A stretch of 64,000 bases of DNA from Synchiropus splendidus (Eukaryota > Chordata > Actinopteri > Syngnathiformes > Callionymidae). A model generated the notes under the pieces. It was not told where the DNA came from. It did not search any database and saw only the letters and a list, made by a program, of their open reading frames with translations. The DNA lies in NCBI RefSeq assembly GCF_027744825.2, contig NW_026527055.1, forward strand, positions 2,170,001-2,234,000, in the 5' to 3' direction. This document shows, in pieces, positions 1 through 9,594 of this stretch; positions within the stretch are counted from its first letter, which is position 1; every line of letters starts with the position of its first letter. The translations under genes were made by a program, and so were the position numbers.

Positions 1-3000
1 TGAAATTTTCAACTCCCACTATAACAGACAATGTCTTTCTAGTCGTTGCACATCAAATCTAATCTGTCTGAAGTGTTTTTGGAAAGATATCAACATTTTT
101 ATGTTTGGTGTTCCCGAACCCACCTTATCTCAGGCCGAAAACGCGTTTTCTGCATTGTGCCATAACTTTGAAGGAAAGCTTCAGAAAATGAAAATTTCAC
201 CTCCCACGATAGCAGAAAGGGTCTTTTGTAGTTGTTGCACATCAAATCTAAGCTGTATGAAGTGTTTTTCCAAAGTTATCAACATTTTTATGTTTGGCGT
301 TCCGGAACCCACCTTATCCCAGGCTGAAAACGCGTTTTCTGCTTTGTGCCATAACTTTGCTGGGAAGCTTCAGAACATGAAATTTTAACCACCCACAATT
401 GCATAAAGGGTCTTTCTTGTAGTTGCACATCAAATCAAAGCTGTCTGAAGTGTTTTTCCAAAGTTATCAACATTTTTATGTTTGGCGTTCCGGAATCCAC
501 CTTTTCTCCGGCTGTAAACGCTTTTTTTGCATTGTGCCATAACTTTGGAGGGAAGCTTCAGAACACGAAATTTTCACCTCCCACTATAGCAGAAAATGTC
601 TTTCTAGTAGTTGCACATCAAATTTAACCTGTCTGAAGTGTTTTTCCAAAGTTATCAACATTCTTATGTTTGGCGTTCCGGAATCAACCTTATCTCACGC
701 TGAAAACGCGTTTTCTGCACTGTGCCATCACTTTGCAGGAAAGCTGCAGAATAATTAATTTTCACCTCCCACTATAGCAGAAAGGGTCTTTCTAGTAGTT
801 GCACATCAAATCTAAGCTGTCTGAAGTGTTTTTCCAAAGTCATCAACATTCTTATGTTTGGTGTTCCGGAATCAACCTTATCTCAGGCTGAAAACGCGTT
901 TTACGCATTGTGCCATAACTTTGCAGGAAAGCATCAGAACATGAAATTTTCACCTCCCACTATAGCAGAAAGGGTCTTTCTAGTAGTTGCACATCAAATC
1001 TAAGCTGTCTGAAGTGTTTTTCCAAAGTTATCAATATTTTTGTGTTTGGCGTTCCGGAATCGACCTTATCTCAGGCTGAAAACGCGTTTTCTGCAATGTG
1101 CCATAACTTTGTTGGGAAGCTTCAGATCATGAAATTTTCACCTCCCACTATAGCAGAAAGGGTCTTTTGTAGTAGTTGCACAACAAATATAAGCTGTCTG
1201 AAGTGTTTTTCCAAAGTTATCAACATTTTTATGTTTGGCGTTCCAGACCCCACCTTTTCTCAGGCTGAAAACGGGTTTTCCACTTTGTGCAATAACTTTG
1301 CCGGGAAGCTTCAGAACATGAAATTTTCACGTCCCACTATAGCAGAAAGGGTCTTTCTCGTAGTTGCACATCAAATCTAAGCTATCTGAAGTGTTTTTCC
1401 GACATTATCAACATTTTTACGTTTGGCGTTCCGGAACCCACCTTATCTCAGGCTGAAAACGCGTTTTCTGCATTGTGCCATAACTTTGAAGGAAAGCTTC
1501 AGAACATGAAATTTTCACGTCCCACTATAGCAGAAAGGGTCTTTCTCGTAGTTGCACATCAAATCTAAGCTATCTGAAGTGTTTTTCCGAAGTTATCAAC
1601 ATTTTTACGTTTGGCATTCCGGAACCCACCTTATCTCAGCCTGAAAACGCGTTTTCTGCAATGTGCCATAACTTTGTTGGGAAGCTTCAGATCATGAAAT
1701 TTTCACCTCCCACTATAGCAGAAAGGGTCTTTCGTAGTAGTTGCACATCAAATATAAGCTGTCTGAAGTGTTTTTCCAAAGTTATCAACATTTTTATGTT
1801 TGGCGTTCCGGACCCCACCTTTTCTCAGGCTGAAAACGGGTTTTCCACATTGTGCAATAACTTTGCAGGGAAGCTTCAGAACATGAAATTTTCACGTCCC
1901 ACTATAGCAGAAAGGGTCTTTCTCGTAGTTGCACATCAAATCTAAGCTATCTGAAGTGTTTTTCCGACGTTATCAACATTTTTACGTTTGGCATTCCGGA
2001 ACCCACCTTATCTCAGCCTGAAAACGCGTTTTCTGCAATGTGCCATAACTTTGTTGGGAAGCTTCAGATCATGAAATTTTCCCCTCCCACTATAGCAGAA
2101 AGGGTCTTTCTAGTAGTTGCAAATCAAATCTAAGCTGTCTGAAGTGTTTTTACAAAATTATCAACATTTATATGTTTGGCATTTCGGAACCCACCTTATC
2201 TCAGCCTGAAAACGCGTTTTCTGCAATGTGCCATAACTTTGCAGGGAAGCTTCAGAACATGAAATTTTCACCTCCCACTGTAGAAGAAAGGGTCTTTCTA
2301 GTAGTTGCACATCAAATCTAAGCTGTCTGAAATGTTTTTTCCAAAGTTATCAACATTTTTATGTTTGGCGTTCCGAAACCCACCTTATCTCAGTCTGAAA
2401 ACGCGTTTTCTGCATTGTCCCATAACTTTGCAGGGAAGCTTCAGAACATGAAAATTTAACCTCCCACAATAGCATAAAGGGTCTTTCTTGTTGTTGCACA
2501 TCAAATCTAAGCTGTCTGAAGTGTTTTTCGAAAGTTATCAACATTTTTACGTTTGGCGTTCCGGAACCCACCTTATCTCAGGCTGAAAACGCTTTTTCTG
2601 CATTGTGCCCTAACTTTGCAGGGAAGCTTCAGAACATGACATTTTCATATCGCACTATAGCAGAAAGGGTCTTTCTAGTAGTTGCACATCAAATCTAAGC
2701 TGTCTGAAGTGTTTTTGCAAAGTTATCAACATTTTTATGTTTGGCGTTCCGGAACCCACCTCATCTCTGGCTGAAAACGCGTTTTCTGCTTTGTGCCATA
2801 ACTTTGCTGGGAATCTTCAGAACATGAAATTTTAACCTCCCACAATAGCATAAAGGGTCTTACTTGTAGTTGCACATCTAATCTAAGCTGTCTGAAGTGT
2901 TTTTCCAAAGTTATCAACATTTTTATTTTTGGCGATCCGGAACCCACCTTATCTCAGGCTGAAAACGCGTGTTCTGCATTGTTCCTTGACTTTGCAGAGA

Positions 3001-3012
3001 AGCATCAGAACA
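1..3012 (+). repeat. Higher-order repeat unit of 3012 bp, first copy (16 monomers)
   Basis: The sequence from base 1 recurs from base 3013 with a constant offset of 3012, and I found no difference through 1427/4439. After that point the second copy lacks bases 1428-1992, exactly three monomers (565 bp), and then rejoins with an offset of 2447. From about 2230 the offset becomes 2788 because the second copy carries 341 extra bases. The unit may begin before the window, so its left end is not defined. Confidence 0.88.
359..1089 (+). repeat. 731-bp cassette, copy 1 of 4
   Basis: This cassette of about four monomers also occurs at 3371-4101, 5594-6324 and 7849-8579. Shared private marks include TAACCACCCACAATTGCATAAAGG at its start (positions 387-410), the odd run of seven or more T after AAACGC, GCAGAATAATTAATTTTC in the middle and TTTTTGTGTTTGGCG near its end. 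Copies 1 and 2 continue with TCTGCAATG, copies 3 and 4 with CCTGAATTG, so the four copies sit in two larger contexts. Confidence 0.85.
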
Positions 3013-3370
3013 TGAAATTTTCAACTCCCACTATAACAGACAATGTCTTTCTAGTCGTTGCACATCAAATCTAATCTGTCTGAAGTGTTTTTGGAAAGAT
3101 ATCAACATTTTTATGTTTGGTGTTCCCGAACCCACCTTATCTCAGGCCGAAAACGCGTTTTCTGCATTGTGCCATAACTTTGAAGGAAAGCTTCAGAAAA
3201 TGAAAATTTCACCTCCCACGATAGCAGAAAGGGTCTTTTGTAGTTGTTGCACATCAAATCTAAGCTGTATGAAGTGTTTTTCCAAAGTTATCAACATTTT
3301 TATGTTTGGCGTTCCGGAACCCACCTTATCCCAGGCTGAAAACGCGTTTTCTGCTTTGTGCCATAACTTT

Positions 3371-4101
3371 GCTGGGAAGCTTCAGAACATGAAATTTTAA
3401 CCACCCACAATTGCATAAAGGGTCTTTCTTGTAGTTGCACATCAAATCAAAGCTGTCTGAAGTGTTTTTCCAAAGTTATCAACATTTTTATGTTTGGCGT
3501 TCCGGAATCCACCTTTTCTCCGGCTGTAAACGCTTTTTTTGCATTGTGCCATAACTTTGGAGGGAAGCTTCAGAACACGAAATTTTCACCTCCCACTATA
3601 GCAGAAAATGTCTTTCTAGTAGTTGCACATCAAATTTAACCTGTCTGAAGTGTTTTTCCAAAGTTATCAACATTCTTATGTTTGGCGTTCCGGAATCAAC
3701 CTTATCTCACGCTGAAAACGCGTTTTCTGCACTGTGCCATCACTTTGCAGGAAAGCTGCAGAATAATTAATTTTCACCTCCCACTATAGCAGAAAGGGTC
3801 TTTCTAGTAGTTGCACATCAAATCTAAGCTGTCTGAAGTGTTTTTCCAAAGTCATCAACATTCTTATGTTTGGTGTTCCGGAATCAACCTTATCTCAGGC
3901 TGAAAACGCGTTTTACGCATTGTGCCATAACTTTGCAGGAAAGCATCAGAACATGAAATTTTCACCTCCCACTATAGCAGAAAGGGTCTTTCTAGTAGTT
4001 GCACATCAAATCTAAGCTGTCTGAAGTGTTTTTCCAAAGTTATCAATATTTTTGTGTTTGGCGTTCCGGAATCGACCTTATCTCAGGCTGAAAACGCGTT
4101 T
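3371..4101 (+). repeat. 731-bp cassette, copy 2 of 4
   Basis: Same cassette as at 359-1089, offset 3012, with the same private marks and the same right-hand continuation (TCTGCAATG). Confidence 0.85.
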
Positions 4102-4889
4102 TCTGCAATGTGCCATAACTTTGTTGGGAAGCTTCAGATCATGAAATTTTCACCTCCCACTATAGCAGAAAGGGTCTTTTGTAGTAGTTGCACAACAAAT
4201 ATAAGCTGTCTGAAGTGTTTTTCCAAAGTTATCAACATTTTTATGTTTGGCGTTCCAGACCCCACCTTTTCTCAGGCTGAAAACGGGTTTTCCACTTTGT
4301 GCAATAACTTTGCCGGGAAGCTTCAGAACATGAAATTTTCACGTCCCACTATAGCAGAAAGGGTCTTTCTCGTAGTTGCACATCAAATCTAAGCTATCTG
4401 AAGTGTTTTTCCGACATTATCAACATTTTTACGTTTGGCATTCCGGAACCCACCTTATCTCAGCCTGAAAACGCCTTTTCTGCAATGTGCCATAACTTTG
4501 TTGGGAAGCTTCAGATCATGAAACTTTCCCCTCCCACTATAGCAGAAAGGGTCTTTCTAGTAGTTGCAAATCAAATCTAAGCTGTCTGAAGTGTTTTTAC
4601 AAAATTATCAACATTTATATGTTTGGCATTTCGGAACCCACCTTATCTCAGCCTGAAAACGCGTTTTCTGCAATGTGCCATAACTTTGCTGGGAAGCTTC
4701 AGAACATGAAATTTTCACTTCGCACTATAGCAGAAAAGGTCTTTCTAGTAGTTGCACATCAAATCTAAGCTGTCTGAAGTGTTTTTCCAAAGTTATCAAC
4801 ACTTTTATGTTTGGCGTTCCGGAATAGACCTTATCTCAGGCTGAAAACGCGTTTTCTGCATTGTACCATAACTTTGCAGGGGAGCTTCA

Positions 4890-5042
4890 GAACATGAATT
4901 TTTCACTTCCCACAAATCTAAGCTGTCTGAAGTGTTTTTCCAAAGTTGTCAACACTTTTTTGTTTGCCGCTCTCGAACCCAACTAATATCAGGCTGAAAA
5001 CGCATTTTCTGCATTGTGCCATAACTTTGCAGGGAAGCTTCA
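4890..5042 (+). repeat. Truncated 153-bp monomer
   Basis: At about 4915 the monomer jumps from TTCCCA straight to CAAATCTAAG, removing 35 bp that would hold the ACTATAGCAGAAAGGG and TTGCACAT landmarks. A two-base CA is shared at the junction. The next part (GTTGTCAACACTTTTTTG, CCGCTCTCGAACCCAACTAATATC) is unusually diverged. The 153 bp plus one full monomer account exactly for the 341-bp gain of this unit over its partner. The chosen start and end of the monomer are approximate. Confidence 0.75.
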
Positions 5043-5593
5043 GAACATGAAATTTTCACCTCCCACTGTAGAAGAAAGGGTCTTTCTAGTAGTTGCACAT
5101 CAAATCTAAGCTGTCTGAAATGTTTTTTCCAAAGTTATCAACATTTTTATGTTTGGCGTTCCGAAACCCACCTTATCTCAGTCTGAAAACGCGTTTTCTG
5201 CATTGTCCCATAACTTTGCAGGGAAGCTTCAGAACATGAAAATTTAACCTCCCACAATAGCATAAAGGGTCTTTCTTGTTGTTGCACATCAAAACTAAGC
5301 TGTCTGAAGTGTTTTTCGAAAGTTATCAACATTTTTACGTTTGGCGTTCCGGAACCCACCTTATCTCAGGCTGAAAACGCTTTTTCTGCATTGTGCCCTA
5401 ACTTTGCAGGGAAGCTTCAGAACATGACATTTTCATATCGCACTATAGCAGAAAGGGTCTTTCTAGTAGTTGCACATCAAATCTAAGCTGTCTGAAGTGT
5501 TTTTGCAAAGTTATCAACATTTTTATGTTTGGCGTTCCGGAACCCACCTCATCTCTGGCTGAAAACGCGTTTTCTGCTTTGTGCCATAACTTT

Positions 5594-6324
5594 GCTGGGA
5601 AGCTTCAGAACATGAAATTTTAACCACCCACAATTGCATAAAGGGTCTTTCTTGTAGTTGCACATCAAATCAAAGCTGTCTGAAGTGTTTTTCCAAAGTT
5701 ATCAACATTTTTATGTTTGGCGTTCCGGAATCCACCTTTTCTCCGGCTGTAAACGCTTTTTTTGCATTGTGCCATAACTTTGGAGGGAAGCTTCAGAACA
5801 CGAAATTTTCACCTCCCACTATAGCAGAAAATGTCTTTCTAGTAGTTGCACATCAAATTTAACCTGTCTGAAGTGTTTTTCCAAAGTTATCAACATTCTT
5901 ATGTTTGGCGTTCCGGAATCAACCTTATCTCACGCTGAAAACGCGTTTTCTGCACTGTGCCATCACTTTGCAGGAAAGCTGCAGAATAATTAATTTTCAC
6001 CTCCCACTATAGCAGAAAGGGTCTTTCTAGTAGTTGCACATCAAATCTAAGCTGTCTGAAGTGTTTTTCCAAAGTCATCAACATTCTTATGTTTGGTGTT
6101 CCGGAATCAACCTTATCTCAGGCTGAAAACGCGTTTTACGCATTGTGCCATAACTTTGCAGGAAAGCATCAGAACATGAAATTTTCACCTCCCACTATAG
6201 CAGAAAGGGTCTTTCTAGTAGTTGCACATCAAATCTAAGCTGTCTGAAGTGTTTTTCCAAAGTTATCAATATTTTTGTGTTTGGCGTTCCGGAATCGACC
6301 TTATCTCAGGCTGAAAACGCGTTT
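5594..6324 (+). repeat. 731-bp cassette, copy 3 of 4
   Basis: Same cassette, offset 2223 from copy 2. It lies inside the first copy of the 2255-bp tandem duplication and continues to the right with CCTGAATTG. Confidence 0.85.
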
Positions 6325-6992
6325 CCTGAATTGTGGCATAACTTTGCAGGGAATCTTCAGAACACGAAATTTTCACCTCCCACTGTAGCAGAGAGGTTCT
6401 TTCTAGTCGTTGCACATCAAATCTAAGCTGTCTGAAGTGTTTTTCCAAAATTTTCAACATTTTTATTTTTGGCCTTAGGGAACCCACCTTATCTCAGGCT
6501 GAAAACGCGTTTTACGCATTGTGCCATAACTTTGCATAAAGCTTTAGAACATTAAATTTTCACCTCCCACTATAGCAGAAAGGGTCTTTCTAGTAGTTGC
6601 AGATTAAATCTAAGCTGTCTGAAATGTTTTTCCAAAGTTATCAACTTTTTTATGTTTGGCGTTCCGGAACCCACCTAATCTCAGGCTGAAAACGAGTTTT
6701 CTTCATTGTTCTTTAACATTGCATAAAGCTTCAGAACATGAAATTTTTAACTCCCACTATAACAGACAGGGTCTTTCTTGTAGTTGCACATCAAATCTAA
6801 GTTGTCTGAAGTGTTTTTCGAAAGCTATAAACATTTTTATGTTTGGAGTTCCGGAATCGACCTTATCTCAGGCTGAAAACGCGTTTTCTGCATTGTGCCA
6901 TAACTTTGCAGGGAAGCTTCGGATCATGAAATTTTCACCTCCCACTATAGCAGAAAGGGTCTTTCTAGTAGTCGCACATCAAATCTAAGCTG

Positions 6993-7111
6993 TCTGAAGT
7001 GTTTTTCCAAAGTTATCAACATTTTTATGTTTGGAGTTCCGGAATCGACCTTATCTCAGGCTGAAAACGCGTTTTCTGCATTGTGCCATAACTTTGCAGG
7101 GAAGCTTCAGA
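6993..7111 (+). other. Dyad-symmetric arms of the monomer (potential hairpin)
   Basis: In the reference monomer the arms 6993-7016 and 7088-7111 are 24 nt each with 71 nt between them. Read as + strand RNA, 18 of 24 positions form Watson-Crick pairs, four form U-G wobbles, and two mismatch. The paired cores are TCTGAAG with CTTCAGA and CAAAGTTAT with ATAACTTTG. Both cores share the same axis (monomer position 92) and both are separated by 8 bases, which gives one continuous stem. A further 5-bp pairing, GCGTT with AACGC (positions 74-78 and 106-110), falls on the same axis. The commonest disruption in other copies is C to G at position 48. Confidence 0.7.
7063..7076. other. 14-bp perfect palindrome with MluI core, one per monomer
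   Basis: GAAAACGCGTTTTC reads the same on both strands. It extends to a 20-bp palindrome with one T-T mismatch if the flanking GCT and TGC are counted. The element recurs in most monomers. Variants at its core (ACGTG, ACACG, ACGCA) look like CpG transitions. It is a plausible dimeric protein site or cruciform seed, but no known binding protein can be assigned from the sequence. Confidence 0.75.
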
Positions 7112-7339
7112 TCATGAAATTTTCACCTCCCACTATAGCAGAAAGGGTCTTTCTTGTTGTTGCACATCAAATCTAAGTTGTCTGAAGTGTTTTTCGAAAG
7201 CTATCAACATTTTTATGTTTGGCTTTCCGGAAACGACCTTATCTCGGGCTGAAAACGCGTTTTCTGCATTGTGCCATAACTTTGCAGTGAAGCTTCAGAA
7301 CATGAAATTTTCACCTCCCACTGTAGCAGAAAGGGTCTT

Positions 7340-9594
7340 TCTAGTAGTTGCACATCAAATCTAAGCTGTCTGAAATGTTTTTTCCAAAGTTATCAACATT
7401 TTTATGTTTGGCGTTCCGAAACCCACCTTATCTCAGTCTGAAAACGCGTTTTCTGCATTGTCCCATAACTTTGCAGGGAAGCTTCAGAACATGAAAATTT
7501 AACCTCCCACAATAGCATAAAGGGTCTTTCTTGTTGTTGCACATCAAAACTAAGCTGTCTGAAGTGTTTTTCGAAAGTTATCAACATTTTTACGTTTGGC
7601 GTTCCGGAACCCACCTTATCTCAGGCTGAAAACGCTTTTTCTGCATTGTGCCCTAACTTTGCAGGGAAGCTTCAGAACATGACATTTTCATATCGCACTA
7701 TAGCAGAAAGGGTCTTTCTAGTAGTTGCACATCAAATCTAAGCTGTCTGAAGTGTTTTTGCAAAGTTATCAACATTTTTATGTTTGGCGTTCCGGAACCC
7801 ACCTCATCTCTGGCTGAAAACGCGTTTTCTGCTTTGTGCCATAACTTTGCTGGGAAGCTTCAGAACATGAAATTTTAACCACCCACAATTGCATAAAGGG
7901 TCTTTCTTGTAGTTGCACATCAAATCAAAGCTGTCTGAAGTGTTTTTCCAAAGTTATCAACATTTTTATGTTTGGCGTTCCGGAATCCACCTTTTCTCCG
8001 GCTGTAAACGCTTTTTTTGCATTGTGCCATAACTTTGGAGGGAAGCTTCAGAACACGAAATTTTCACCTCCCACTATAGCAGAAAATGTCTTTCTAGTAG
8101 TTGCACATCAAATTTAACCTGTCTGAAGTGTTTTTCCAAAGTTATCAACATTCTTATGTTTGGCGTTCCGGAATCAACCTTATCTCACGCTGAAAACGCG
8201 TTTTCTGCACTGTGCCATCACTTTGCAGGAAAGCTGCAGAATAATTAATTTTCACCTCCCACTATAGCAGAAAGGGTCTTTCTAGTAGTTGCACATCAAA
8301 TCTAAGCTGTCTGAAGTGTTTTTCCAAAGTCATCAACATTCTTATGTTTGGTGTTCCGGAATCAACCTTATCTCAGGCTGAAAACGCGTTTTACGCATTG
8401 TGCCATAACTTTGCAGGAAAGCATCAGAACATGAAATTTTCACCTCCCACTATAGCAGAAAGGGTCTTTCTAGTAGTTGCACATCAAATCTAAGCTGTCT
8501 GAAGTGTTTTTCCAAAGTTATCAATATTTTTGTGTTTGGCGTTCCGGAATCGACCTTATCTCAGGCTGAAAACGCGTTTCCTGAATTGTGGCATAACTTT
8601 GCAGGGAATCTTCAGAACACGAAATTTTCACCTCCCACTGTAGCAGAGAGGTTCTTTCTAGTCGTTGCACATCAAATCTAAGCTGTCTGAAGTGTTTTTC
8701 CAAAATTTTCAACATTTTTATTTTTGGCCTTAGGGAACCCACCTTATCTCAGGCTGAAAACGCGTTTTACGCATTGTGCCATAACTTTGCATAAAGCTTT
8801 AGAACATTAAATTTTCACCTCCCACTATAGCAGAAAGGGTCTTTCTAGTAGTTGCAGATTAAATCTAAGCTGTCTGAAATGTTTTTCCAAAGTTATCAAC
8901 TTTTTTATGTTTGGCGTTCCGGAACCCACCTTATCTCAGGCTGAAAACGAGTTTTCTTCATTGTTCTTTAACATTGCATAAAGCTTCAGAACATGAAATT
9001 TTTAACTCCCACTATAACAGACAGGGTCTTTCTTGTAGTTGCACATCAAATCTAAGTTGTCTGAAGTGTTTTTCGAAAGCTATAAACATTTTTATGTTTG
9101 GAGTTCCGGAATCGACCTTATCTCAGGCTGAAAACGCGTTTTCTGCATTGTGCCATAACTTTGCAGGGAAGCTTCGGATCATGAAATTTTCACCTCCCAC
9201 TATAGCAGAAAGGGTCTTTCTAGTAGTCGCACATCAAATCTAAGCTGTCTGAAGTGTTTTTCCGAAGTTATCAACATTTTTATGTTTGGAGTTCCGGAAT
9301 CGACCTTATCTCAGGCTGAAAACGCGTTTTCTGCATTGTGCCATAACTTTGCAGGGAAGCTTCAGATCATGAAATTTTCACCTCCCACTATAGCAGAAAG
9401 GGTCTTTCTTGTTGTTGCACATCAAATCTAAGTTGTCTGAAGTGTTTTTCGAAAGCTATCAACATTTTTATGTTTGGCTTTCCGGAAACGACCTTATCTC
9501 GGGCTGAAAACGCGTTTTCTGCATTGTGCCATAACTTTGCAGTGAAGCTTCAGAACATGAAATTTTCACCTCCCACTGTAGCAGAAAGGGTCTT
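7340..9594 (+). repeat. Tandem duplication of 2255 bp (12 monomers), copy 2
   Basis: This is the direct copy of 5085-7339. A third, more diverged relative of its last part (about 8360-9240) follows at about 9857-10743, shifted by about 1500 bp or eight monomers. That gives a local series of related units with 12- and 8-monomer spacing. Confidence 0.9.
7849..8579 (+). repeat. 731-bp cassette, copy 4 of 4
   Basis: Same cassette, offset 2255 from copy 3. It lies inside the second copy of the 2255-bp tandem duplication. Confidence 0.85.

Larger units (their letters stand above)
3013..5600 (+). repeat. Higher-order repeat, second copy of the 3012-bp unit, rearranged
   Basis: This is the partner of 1-3012. 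It lacks three monomers relative to the first copy at 4440. It gains 341 bp around 4690-5030, made of one full 188-bp monomer and one truncated 153-bp monomer. It matches 2230-2813 again at about 5018-5601, then switches to sequence matching 359 onward. Changes by whole monomers are what unequal exchange between misaligned copies produces. Confidence 0.82.
6961..7148 (+). repeat. Reference monomer of the 188-bp satellite
   Basis: This copy differs from my by-eye consensus at only three positions (12 T to C, 75 C to A, 152 A to T), so it serves as the numbering reference, with position 1 at base 6961. Within it are TTCCGGAA at 77-84, GAAAACGCGTTTTC at 103-116, GAAGCTTC at 141-148, and inverted arms at 33-56 and 128-151. 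Common variant classes elsewhere are TTTTACGCATT in place of TTTTCTGCATT, GGAACCCACC in place of GGAATCGACC, TTCGAAAG in place of TTCCAAAG, and CTATAACAGACAGGG in place of CTATAGCAGAAAGGG. MluI, HindIII and BspEI sites occur once each. Confidence 0.93.
5085..7339 (+). repeat. Tandem duplication of 2255 bp (12 monomers), copy 1
   Basis: This block is followed immediately by a copy at 7340-9594. Only a few differences were seen, for example CACCTAATC at 6672 against CACCTTATC at 8927, and TTCCAAAG at 7006 against TTCCGAAG at 9261. Left of the block the two sequences differ (GTAGAAG against GTAGCAG), and right of it ATGTTTTTTCC is replaced by GTGTTTTTCC, so the boundaries are fairly sharp. The length is one base short of 12 monomers. 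Confidence 0.9.

Noticed and set aside
101..388. Short open frames such as MFGVPEPTLSQAENAF... and their relatives throughout the array
   Set aside because: They recur with the satellite period, shift frame at each 188-bp monomer, are broken by stops and indels, and occur on both strands. No start context or codon constraint is visible.
7013..7021. TTATCAACA, close to a bacterial DnaA box
   Set aside because: It occurs once per monomer in a eukaryotic satellite and differs from the consensus; no origin context.
7034..7050. GTTCCGGAATCGACC as an RNA polymerase III B box, suggesting a tRNA-derived SINE origin
   Set aside because: Extra bases disrupt the GGTTCGANTCC spacing, and no matching A box or tRNA-like fold is found upstream.
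6961..7148. CENP-B box in the monomer
   Set aside because: No stretch fits the TTCG-N4-A-N2-CGGG pattern; TTCCGGAA lacks the required spacing and GGG.
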